Made by a program: the position numbers and the translations under genes. Under the pieces are notes generated by a model. It was given only the letters and a program-made list of their open reading frames with translations. It had not been told where the DNA came from and did not search any database. Of a DNA stretch of 64,000 nucleotides, positions 33,756 through 43,036 are shown piece after piece (position 1 is the stretch's first letter; each line of letters begins with the position of its first letter). The stretch comes from Aphrocallistes beatrix. Taxonomy: Eukaryota > Porifera > Hexactinellida > Sceptrulophora > Aphrocallistidae. The DNA lies in contig OY725491.1 of the NCBI GenBank assembly GCA_963281255.1, forward strand, positions 4,142,857-4,206,856, read 5' to 3'.

Positions 33756-34139
33756 TTAAAAATCATTGTCTAGCGACATTTCAGGTTGTAGTTTTTCTAC
33801 CATCATTTGAGGGATTAATCCTAAAACTCTCGTAATGCTTTTAAGGTTAGTTGGGATAATGGATGTAATTTCCATCGATAATTCAGACTAAGCGATTATA
33901 TTTTTCTCTAGAATTCGCTTCTATGTGGGTTGCGCTGATGGGATGGAATGTTTTGTTTTCCATTCTTCCAATTTCTTTAGCTTTTTCGAACAATCCCTGG
34001 TGGATTTGAGAATATTGAATTTCTGCTGAATAGGTTCATATTCATTCTCTTCTATTTGAAATTATTCCATAAATGCCTTAACAGCCTCACGTACGCATCC
34101 CTTAGTTGTGAGGTAATCCCAAACATCTCGATTATTCAT
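33756..34139 (-). pseudogene. LisH-like ORF with three in-frame stops
   Basis: An ATG at 34139 in AAAATGA context opens MNNRDVWDYLTTKGCVREAV, which fits a LisH dimerisation motif (xxDYLxxxGxxxAxxxF). A charged, coiled-coil-like stretch (KLKKLEEWKTK) and a TAA at 33756 follow. The 128-codon frame has one internal TAA and two TAGs but no frameshift. LisH followed by a coiled coil is the layout of LIS1-type proteins, but no WD40 repeats follow. It may be a processed or truncated pseudogene. Confidence 0.35.
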
Positions 34140-34756
34140 TTTGGTATGGAGAAAAGCTTTTAGCCTTAATAAATAAAAAGCATTAATTTGTATGTAATAT
34201 TGATGGCGGCCATTTATCTACTAAAATATTCCCATTTGCGCGGAGTTGCGCGGGGCTGGAAAGTGGTTAAAATTCAAGTTAATTGATTAAACTTTAGATA
34301 TAAATAGGACTACTAACACGATACGACACGACACCACAATTTTACGAACTACCAATGCAAGGAACTTAACATTTCGGACACTTTCAGCGAATCATACAAT
34401 TCAGTGAATATTATATTGCAAGTCAATCAATTATACAAGGCGTATTCAACTGTTTTAGATTGAATTAAACTATAATTACACACTGTGAAAGTCTTGACTC
34501 ATTCTGGTATAAATCAAACGAGTAACACGAGTTTGAAATGATGCATGATTTTGAAACCACAAAATTTCTCAAACTATACTTAACCATTCAATTGTATAAT
34601 CTGTATTATATTTCTAATTCTACTCGGAATTTTTAACTGCAAATACGGTTACCTAGGTTCTAGAGTATGCTGAACACGATAAAAAGTTTATTTGCAGATC
34701 AGAAGAGGTGAAAAAACCAACTCCCTGTCAATAAACTACTGTGAAATCAAACCGTT
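34140..34756. other. No gene seen
   Basis: AT-rich. Immediately left of the CRE repeat is TCCCTGTCAATAAACTACTG, not shared with other copies. Confidence 0.3.
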
Positions 34757-35230
34757 GGTATGCAGCTGGCGGACACTTTGTGTCCGCCGGAGGTGCCCCA
34801 ATGGGCGCCTGGGGTCACATTGATTAATTATAAGGGAGATAACATCTCTAAATACGCCTGTCCTACTGTTATAATCGATATCGCACAAAAAATCACAAAA
34901 TTTATCAATTTTACAAATTTTGATGCGTATTGATGAAGTCATAACAGAGTGATGAGTCATCATTTTTTGATGATAGTTGCACCATTTGTGAGGTATATGA
35001 ATATACACATTTTAGTAAAATCTCAACCTTCAAAAACCAAAAATGGCTGAATTAAAGTCGAAATTTTTTTTGAAATTTTTAATTGTAAAGGTGACAATGA
35101 CGTCATAATTCCATAATGAGTCGGCATTTTCGTCTGAGCTCAGAATTTAGTGGAGCCATAGCCAAAAGACACCCACATGACTGGCAGTTTCTTCAATCAA
35201 TTCGTTACAGATATATATATATATATATAT
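34757..35230 (+). repeat. CRE-bearing interspersed repeat, reference copy
   Basis: Order in the plus direction: GC-rich head with hairpin GGCGGACACTTTGTGTCCGC and a second palindrome GCGCCCAATGGGCGC; then GATTAATTATAAGGGAGATA; AP-1 site TGAGTCA at 34953-34959; perfect CRE TGACGTCA at 35098-35105; then CAATCAATTCGTTACAG and an (AT)n tail at 35212-35232. No pol III B-box, so not an ordinary tRNA SINE. No ORF of note. Confidence 0.9.
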
Positions 35231-35293
35231 AAATCCTTACTATTAAAACTCGATTAATGTTTGTGTATGTGTATATAGTATATATATATATAT

Positions 35294-36042
35294 GTTACAG
35301 GGTATCTGTATAATCAGGGTAATTGTAATTACCCTGATTTTTTTAGGGTAATTGTAATTACCCTGGTTCAATCAGGGTAATTGTAATTACCCTGACTTTT
35401 TTCAGGGTAATTGTAATTACTTTGTTTTTTTAGGTTAATTATAGTGACCACTCATTGTATAGTGGATCATTTGTATAGGCGCAACTTGGGCCATTTTCAC
35501 ATGTCCATCCAGATTTGCTCAGCCTGTAATACACAAGTACGGGAAACACAATTTAGCTCACCTAAGAGCAATTGTCCTATTAATAGGATTCCTCAATTGA
35601 CAGTTGCATTGTAACAGGTAACATTGCCCACCCTGAATTCGCCCCTTCCATACTATAAGTTAACAATTATACCACCTGGGTACCATATTAGGAAGTGGAG
35701 TTTTCTAAATGTAATTGTGTAACTTATAAAACTCAACTGGTACATTAGTGGGTGTGTTATATGTACTATGTACTATGTATTTTCTGAAATTCTACAAGTT
35801 TCAAATAGGCTGTTAGATGTTCTCATCTAGAAAATAATAATTGAATTTTAACCGGGGAATGGGGGATAAACCAGTTTTATCCCGTCCCATGCTCCCCCAC
35901 TTATGGAGGTTATACTGTAATTACAATTACCCTGAAAAAGTCAGGGTAATTACAATTACCCTGATTGAACCAGGGTAATTACAATTACCCTAAAAAAATC
36001 AGGGTAATTACAATTACCCTGATTTTACAGATACCCTGTAAC
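35294..36042. mobile_element. Inverted-repeat element with palindromic GGGTAATTGTAATTACCC arrays
   Basis: Inverted ends GTTACAGGGTATCTGT and ACAGATACCCTGTAAC. Each arm (about 135 bp) is a tandem array of four copies of a 19-bp palindrome AGGGTAATTGTAATTACCC. The centre is unique and carries no ORF. It is inserted in the TA-rich tail between two CRE repeats. Confidence 0.9.
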
Positions 36043-36050
36043 ATATATAT

Positions 36051-36338
36051 GTAACGAATTGATTGGGGAAACTCTAAGGCCAAGAAAGCTGATTTTTGGC
36101 ATGTGATTGTCTTTTGATTATGGCTCCAGGAAATTCGGAGCTCGGACGAAAATGTGTACTCATCATGGATTTATGACGTCATTGTCACCTTTTTTATAAT
36201 TAGAAATTTCAGTTTTTCGACAATAACTCTAGAGATGTTATTTCTAATTAGTCAACGGTTACCACAGGCGCCCAATGGGAGCCTCTGGCGGACACAGTGT
36301 CCGCCAGCCGCGCAGCGCAAGCAAGCGAAGCGCTTGTA
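36051..36338 (-). repeat. CRE-bearing interspersed repeat, internally deleted
   Basis: Tail at the left (AACGAATTGATTGGGG), CRE at 36174-36181, hairpin head at the right (GCGGACACAGTGTCCGCC). About 190 bp of the body are missing. ATCCTTACTATTAAAACTCG follows directly. Confidence 0.8.
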
Positions 36339-36390
36339 TATCCTTACTATTAAAACTCGATTAATGTGTATATATGTGTGTATATATATA

Positions 36391-36869
36391 CTCTAATCGG
36401 CCAAAAGTATTTGAAATACTTCCTATTTTTCATCATAATTAATTGTAAATTGGGTCTATTCATGAGTAAAATGTAATCAAACTGTTGCAGATATTATAAT
36501 TTCGATTTCAAATTCATATTCTACACATTCGAATTACTCAAGTTAGATGCCTTGTATTGATCTTTTTATTTTTAAGGCTAAGATTCATCAAACTGTGCCA
36601 CTTTGTGCTACTCCACGTCATCATGTCTAATGATAATGGGAGTAAAAAGTGGCAGAAATTACATAGATCGATAAAAATTCAACTTATGAATGAATATAGC
36701 AATAGAAGGCTTCGAACCTGTATAATTCGAATGTGTAGGATATGAAATTGAAATCGAAATTATAGCATCTGTTACAGTTTGATTACATTTCTCTTCATGA
36801 ATAGACCCACTTTATAACTAGTTATGATGGAAAATAGTAAGGATTTCAAATACTTTTGTCCGGTTAGAG
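36391..36869. mobile_element. Long-TIR MITE, 479 bp, TA target
   Basis: TA at 36389-36390 and 36870-36871. Ends CTCTAATCGGCCAAAAGTAT and ATACTTTTGTCCGGTTAGAG; arms of about 145 bp include CACATTCGAATTA and inverse. The terminus resembles the ACTTTTGTCCGG end at 21251 and 60860, so the same Tc1/mariner-type source is likely. Confidence 0.85.
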
Positions 36870-36875
36870 TATATA

Positions 36876-37350
36876 TCTGTAACGAATTGATTGAAGAAAC
36901 TGCCGTGCGCAGGAAGGTGATTTTTGGCATGTGGGAGTCTTTTGGCTATGGCTCCACTAAGTTCTGAGCTCTGAGCAAAATGTCGACTCATCATGGAATT
37001 ATGACGTCATTTCTACATTATTAAAAGTTTAACAATTCGGTGTTTCGAGTATAACTCAGTCATTTTAGGAGATATATGCCTGAGATTTTAATAGAATGTG
37101 TACAATAATATACCTCACATATGATGCAACTATCACCCTGTTATGACGTCATTACGCATCAAAAATTGAAGAATTGACAAATCTGGTTATTTTCCGTGCC
37201 ATATCGATTATAACAGTAGAAAAGACGCATTTAGAGATGTTATCCCCCGTATAATTAATCAATGGTGACCACTGGCACCCAAAGGGCGCCTCAGGCTGAC
37301 ACAAAGTGTCTGCCATCCGCTCAGCGCAAGCAAGCGAAGCGCGCTTGTAA
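36876..37350 (-). repeat. CRE-bearing interspersed repeat, full length, two CREs
   Basis: Perfect CREs at 37002-37009 and 37144-37151. Head at the right with AAGCAAGCGAAGCGCGCTTG. It is followed by CATTAATCGAGTTTTAATAG, a 27-bp word (to GTAAGGAT) that borders many copies. Confidence 0.88.
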
Positions 37351-37379
37351 ATATATATATACACACATTAATCGAGTTT

Positions 37380-37965
37380 TAATAGTAAGGATATTGCGCT
37401 TATTTCATTTTCTATTTCATCTATTTAGTTTGATTGCTTCCTTTTTATCGAATTTTCCTTCACTTTTGCAACCAAATCTCTTACTCTTTGATTCTGCATT
37501 TAAAGTACTTTGTATTTATTTTTATTCCATTTATTTTGAATCTTAACTGTAATTTATATTTGATCAATTTAGATTTAATCTTTAGAGTACGTTTATCAAA
37601 TACATTTAGATTGCTTTGAAACTCCTCCGAGCACGTATCGAGATAGTTTACAGTAGTAATAGCTAATATAGGTTACGATAAATCAATCAAATAGTATATC
37701 GTTATGATTGTATTTAATGTAGTAGTGGCGACAAAATGACATAATATGAATTCAATATTACACAAACAAATAAAAATAAAAGAATCTGATTTAATTAAAA
37801 AAAATCCCATTTAAATCTAAAAAATCTGATTTTTTCATTTTCAAAAATAAATCATGATTTTTATCAACCTTGCGAGTCACAATTACACTCGCTCGCAATT
37901 ACAAGTATAGAATATTGTTAGTGTAGGCGTAGTTTTATTAGATGGCATCCTGTAGTTATAGATAC
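37380..37965. other. No gene seen
   Basis: Low-complexity T-rich then A-rich sequence. The hydrophobic short frames here are composition-driven. Confidence 0.35.
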
Positions 37966-38454
37966 AAGCGCGCTTCGCTTGCTTGCGCTGCGCGGCTGGC
38001 GGACACTTCGTGTCTGCCGGAGGATCCCTTCGGTCGCCTGGTGGTGACTTTGGCTAATTATAAGGGAGATATCATCTTTAAATATGTCCATCTTACTTTT
38101 AAAATCGATATCACTCGAAAAAACGCCAAATTTGTCAATTTTTAAAATTTTTGATGCGTAATGAGACGTCATAACAAAGTGATGAGTTATCATTTTTTGA
38201 TGAAAGTCGCATCCTATGTGAGGTATGTTAGTATACAGATTCTATTTAAATTTCAGCCTTCTATCTCCTATAATGGCTGAGTTATGCTCGAATAACTGTG
38301 TTGCTTAACTTTTTAAAATGTGACAATGACGTCATAATTCCATGATGAGTCGACGTTTTGCTCTGAACTCAGAACTTACTGGAGCCATAGCCAAAAGACT
38401 CCCACATGCCAAAAATCAGCCTTCTGCGCCAGGCAGTTTCTTCAATCAATTCGT

Positions 38455-38490
<36 letters not shown>
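37966..38490 (+). repeat. CRE-bearing interspersed repeat plus long (AT)n tail
   Basis: Full-length plus copy; the first CRE is lost (GAGACGTCA), the second is perfect at 38327-38334. It ends in TCGTTAC and an (AT)n run to about 38490, then the ATCGAGTTTTAATAGTAAGG word. Confidence 0.88.
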
Positions 38491-38494
<4 letters not shown>

Positions 38495-38519
38495 AATCGA
38501 GTTTTAATAGTAAGGATAG

Positions 38520-39167
38520 TTCAGTAAAAATATATAAGCATATTCCAGAAAAGTTGAGAATAAATTGGCCTGATCACTGGTTTAAATTAAAGCGGGCTGA
38601 TTTAGTTAAAACCCATCCATGTTCATAAGTCTAAGAAATATAACACATTTTTACGACAATGTTGAATAAACGCATTACATGAGACATTTATTCAGACAAT
38701 ATAGCGAATTCAATCATCGGGGCCTTTGTCAGAAATTTGTGAATGCTAACAATAGTGTGAATAAAACAATTCTGCGCATTTTCGCGCATCTAAGAACTGT
38801 TAAAGATGATGCTGGGTACCTAAGTATATATTTCTAATCACTTGTTATATGGAGCTCATCGGATCTTACAAGATGCTGTCATTCTATAAACCAACTTGTG
38901 AAGAGTACAAAAACATTTAGGCCGAAGCTCAAATAGTAACAACGACAATAATTCAAATGAAATATGCAATAGAAATTTGATGTAAATTAAACTACTAGAA
39001 GCTATTATGATTTATAAATATAATAATTTATACTAGTATTTGGGTGAATCAGGCAGTCATTTGAGACATGTTGTAATTTTTGACTTCACGAGTGAATTCA
39101 TCATCATTCTGAACTCATATATGTGACGTTTCTTCTCGTAAAGTTGTAACTTTGGTTGTATTTATTA
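38520..39167. other. No gene seen
   Basis: AT-rich unique sequence without recognisable elements. Confidence 0.3.
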
Positions 39168-39250
39168 CAAAAGCGCGCTTCGCTTGCATGCGCTGCGCGG
39201 CTTGCGGACACTGTGTGTCCGCAGAATCGCCCTGCAGACGCCTGGATTTA
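39168..39250 (+). repeat. CRE repeat, head fragment only
   Basis: GCGCGCTTCGCTTGCATGCG through GCGGACACTGTGTGTCCGC; the body and CRE sites are absent. Confidence 0.75.
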
Positions 39251-39296
39251 CTCAATCTAAACTATTTTGGGAATTTTGTTTCCTTTATATATATAT

Positions 39297-39742
39297 ATTG
39301 TAAACAAAGGTCAACGATAATTTCTCTTATGGATCCGAAGATGTAATATTCGAAATCTACACCCCTGAAAACACCATGTCGACCGTTGAAAGCAAGTTTG
39401 TAGCATATTTTTGAGATTAGTTTATTTTATGTATCTTTTGTAAACAAAAGCAAGCAAATTAATTATCAAAATTACCCGAAAATATGATATTCGATATCTA
39501 CACACCTGAAAACCCCATGTCAACCGTTTAAAGCAAGGTTCTAGCATATTTTTGAGATTTGTTTATTTTATGTGTCTATTGTAAACAAAAGTAAACAAAT
39601 TAATTATCAAATTTACTTAAAAATATGATATTCGAAATCTACACCCTTAAAAACCCTTATGTCAACCGTTGAGAGCAAGTTTCTGGCATATTTTGAGATT
39701 TGTTACTTTATGTATCTATTGTAAACAAAAGTAAACAAAATA
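39297..39742. repeat. Tandem repeat, three units of about 145 bp
   Basis: Each unit starts TGTAAACAAAAGTAAACAAA-like and contains ATATGATATTCGAAATCTAC and ACCCCATGTCAACCGTT. A single further unit is dispersed at 54066-54175. Confidence 0.88.
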
Positions 39743-40900
39743 GGCCCAGGTCGTTGACTTCACCCTGCAAGGCAACTGTACAGCTTTTCGCCTCACCCAA
39801 GATCTTTTCAAAGATGATCAACGAATAAGCAAACTCAGAGTCCAAACGTCTAAGTAATAGTGACACGTTCTCTTTGCGAACATTGGATGTAACACCACCT
39901 TCAAAATATTTCAGAGTCCTGATAACTGCTATGATCCCCTTCAACTGACAGATCTATCTGGTTGAGCTCTTTGGTTTGGATTTCTATAAGGGTAGAATAA
40001 GAATACAAGGCTACACAGAAGGTCTTGATGTGTAGCCACGAATTTTACACTTACCACAGAGGATGACACAAATACGTAAAGTTCCTGGAGGGTTAAGAAG
40101 CGGCGGGAGGGATCCTCAGTATTGCAACACTCAACGATTACAAGATTCAAACGATGGGCAAAGCAATACACATAATTGAGTGCGGAACCTGTTCAGTGTA
40201 CTTTTTGTATCTCCCAATGGCAACCCTACATGGTCGACGCTCCATCATAGCACTGGGTTGCTCTAAACTACAGATTCACAGCGAATATTCTGAGTGATGT
40301 CATGATCTGTTTCGCGCAGTCAGCCACAGCAAGATCAGCGACAGGGCTGAAATTAATGAACTCTTCACGCGGAGACCCATCACGAAAGAACCGAAGGCAC
40401 TGATAGCTGTTCAATTTTGCCCACATCACGAGTTCATCTGCCAATACCGAAAACCGTCTAACATTTTGGATATCATCCCTAATACCATCAGGGATTACGT
40501 CACTGACGAGCAACAACGCAGACCTGCTTAAATTCAAGTCTGTTTCTAGCCTTTGTTTTTATACTACTTGTGACTTGCTAGAAAACGTCAATTCACACAG
40601 GTAGGTTGATGGAAATGGCATGAGTAGCTTCAGGGAAATCTCTGATATTATTAGATAGGTTATTAACAAGACACTCTAAAAACTAGGAAAATTAACTATT
40701 GCAAACAAGTTTTAGCCCCTGAATCAATAACAAGCTTAATAAAATCTTCCTGAGCATCATCATCGTTATGAGGAACACGGTCATCCATTTTCCCCTTTAA
40801 AGGATTCGGAACTACGTAGTGCAAACTGAGATTTAGTGATTCCTGGAAAATATCGAGAAAATTCATTTTTGAGTCACTGTAAATGAGAAGGTATATCATT
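39743..40900 (-). pseudogene. hAT-like (ZMYM1/DUF4371 type) transposase, broken
   Basis: On the minus strand, in order: a leader with MNLSRSALLLVSDVIPDGIR and VRRFSVLADELVMWAK; CLRFFRDGSPREEFINF; then QCYDGASTM followed by an in-frame TAG and a TGA; then YCFAHRLNLVIVEC and FLTLQELYVFVSSS. The order FSVLADE - LRF - YDGAS - HRLNL is that of hAT-derived DUF4371/ZMYM1-like proteins, where the first Asp is catalytic. Stops and frame changes make it a pseudogene. It is a different hAT group from the neighbouring one at 41093-42575. Confidence 0.75.
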
Positions 40901-41092
40901 TTTCAAAGATTCGCTGATATCATATTTGCAGTTTTCACAATAACTGCAAAGGTGAAAAACTATCGCTAACTTACACAGCATTTATCTTCCCCTCCCAGAG
41001 ATCAAGCATTACTTGAAACGCAGAGAGCTTATCACGAAATTCTTAATGTTGCTTTCTTTTCCTTGCAATGACGTATTCAGAATGTTGGACCT

Positions 41093-42575
41093 TTAAGAAA
41101 TGTCAAAATGATAACAAAGTTTAGATAGCCACTCTTTGTCATCGAAAGAATCAAGGATTTTCATTTGGAGATTCAAGAATTCTACTATTTCATCTTTCAG
41201 GTAGAGAAAATGTTTCAATATATTGTCCCTTGAAAGCCATCTAACTTCAGTATGGTACAGTAAATTTATTTGGACTGCATCCATCTTCACGCGCACCTGG
41301 AAACCAGAATGGCATTCCAACACGACGTAGAAGGAACTCCATCTGTGCATACAGCGACAACTTTACGTCAGTCAAGACCTTCACATACAAAGTGTCTACT
41401 TTGTTGAAAACATCTATTCCACGTTATTGAGAATCAAGTGGTCGGCAGAAGAGCAACTCTCCTTTGAAATCACAATTTTGAATACTGAATGTTTCAAGTC
41501 TTGGCACCGATTCTAATAGAGCCACGAAAACAAACTTAGAAATCAAAATACACAGTGTTAGGTCTCACTCCTCTCGCGATATAATACCAGTTTTTGTATT
41601 ATTATATGATGAATTACCACAATTAGAATCATTTATCCTCGCTTGTTATAAAAATTTCACTTTGTCTGATTATCTATCAATCCTATCAAAACTAATGTCT
41701 GAGATCATGGTATTTCAGTCCTCTCTAAAGCAATAGGCATCCTGGATGTTGGTGCACAGCAGAAAGATGTCGCTCACAGGATTCGTGCCGGATTAGGTAC
41801 CATAAAAAATGCTGGGTTGCGGTTAAACGTGATCAGTCAATAGAAACAAAGGCAAAGTCTGGGCATCCGAAAATTCTCAATCGGGCCGCTAAAATAGTAA
41901 TATCGAAATCATTCTTAAATAATTTAGTGAGTAGTAGACCAAATCGAACTAGGAAAGGACTAGAATTGAAAGGTGATTATATTGGCAAATGAAATTCATA
42001 GTGAATGAAATTCAGAATGTATTTTATGTAGTATAGTATATGTTAAAATGTTCAAGGTGCCAAAACTTTTGAAACACCCTGTATAAGCTGAGCACAAGGA
42101 ACATCTGTTGACTTGTCCAATTATAAAACATAAATTGGGGCCTGAATAATTTGCTCCATCACTTGGTTCTATATGTCTTCTGACATTTCTTCAATTCTGC
42201 GTTGAACAGTAATCTCAGAGAATATAGCCTTTTCACTCCATCCGCACCAAACATTAGTCACACAATGTCTTTTGTGCAGGGCAACACTAGCTCTTCACTA
42301 ATAGTATGAGGTTTCCTACATTTTGCAATACGCAGTGGAACAACATAAGTCGCTTTAACTGCAGCTCTTGTGCTGTAAATGTCTGTCCAGTAGTTTTAAG
42401 TCTAGATTGCTTTACAGAATCCGCTTTTCTCTCGAAGAAATAAACATCTCGATCTTTGTATTTTGGATGTTCCTTCTCAAAATGTCTCTTAAGTTGGAAT
42501 AGTTTCATGGACTCGACAGATAAAACTTGAAGAGACATATCACACATTGTGGCTTTTCAATACATTTAGTTAACT
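41093..42575 (-). pseudogene. hAT transposase (ZBED5/SCAND3-like), interrupted by a mariner
   Basis: The BED finger is at the right end: PQCVIC in one frame, then after a frameshift LQVLSVESMKLFQLKRHFEK with EHP, giving Cys-x2-Cys and His-x4-His. Next come EELVLPCTKDIV and TVQRRIEEMSEDI (the TIGE/RRI region) at about 42290-42160, with a TAG. The frame is then cut by a mariner insertion (41486-42081). The C-terminal block at 41093-41350 has YHTEVRWLSRDNILKHFLYL, the diagnostic LLxHTEVRWLSRG motif of this group. The central catalytic portion is missing. Confidence 0.82.
41486..42081 (+). mobile_element. Tc1/mariner element fragment, 596 bp, nested in the hAT
   Basis: TA at 41484-41485 and 42082-42083. 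The left end CTGAATGTTTCAAGTCTTGG pairs with the right end AACTTTTGAAACACCCTG. The plus-strand interior encodes a decayed N-terminal helix-turn-helix (ILDVGAQQKDVAHRIRAG, then KSGHPKILNRAAKIV after a frameshift) as in Tc1 transposases. The DDE domain is deleted. Its size is close to the 593-bp element at 51831-52423. Confidence 0.75.
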
Positions 42576-42802
42576 GGTAAATCCATATTGGATCTAATTA
42601 TTTGAATAAGCACGCTTAGGAGCGCGTTTCATTGCTATTTAACCGAAAAGAGCAATATATATTTGAATTAAAAAAATAATAATGTATTCAAGTTTGAAAA
42701 AAATTTAAAAATACTTTGGTTTAGTTAATTGACAATATCAATATCACACTTTGATCTGTATTAAATATTATTTCAATCAACAAACTGTGTCATATAACTA
42801 CA

Positions 42803-43036
42803 ATGGTTGCGAATACAAAGTTATTAGGTCAAGAAGTGACTCTACCTACAACCAAATTTAATAAGAACACCAGATATATTAACTCTCCGTATTTTCCCAC
42901 GACTAACTTAAAAAGCTCTGGCGACCCCCTGGTTGAAAACCCTTATTTTAGAGACTGCTTCCATGAGAGCATTAACATATACGAATGTTTTTGGCCCCGA
43001 CTCTCAGAGTGCGACTTCATCTTATTTATGACATGA
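42803..43036 (+). CDS. Short unrecognised ORF, 77 residues
   Basis: ATG-started, with ordinary composition and two Cys near the end (ECFWPRLSECDF). No motif I know. It sits just beyond the hAT pseudogene. Low support as a gene. Confidence 0.2.
   Translation: MVANTKLLGQEVTLPTTKFNKNTRYINSPYFPTTNLKSSGDPLVENPYFRDCFHESINIYECFWPRLSECDFILFMT

Noticed and set aside
33756-34139. Stop-codon reassignment in this genome
   Set aside because: COPS2 ends in TAG and the piggyBac and other frames end in standard stops. The in-frame stops are better explained as pseudogene decay.
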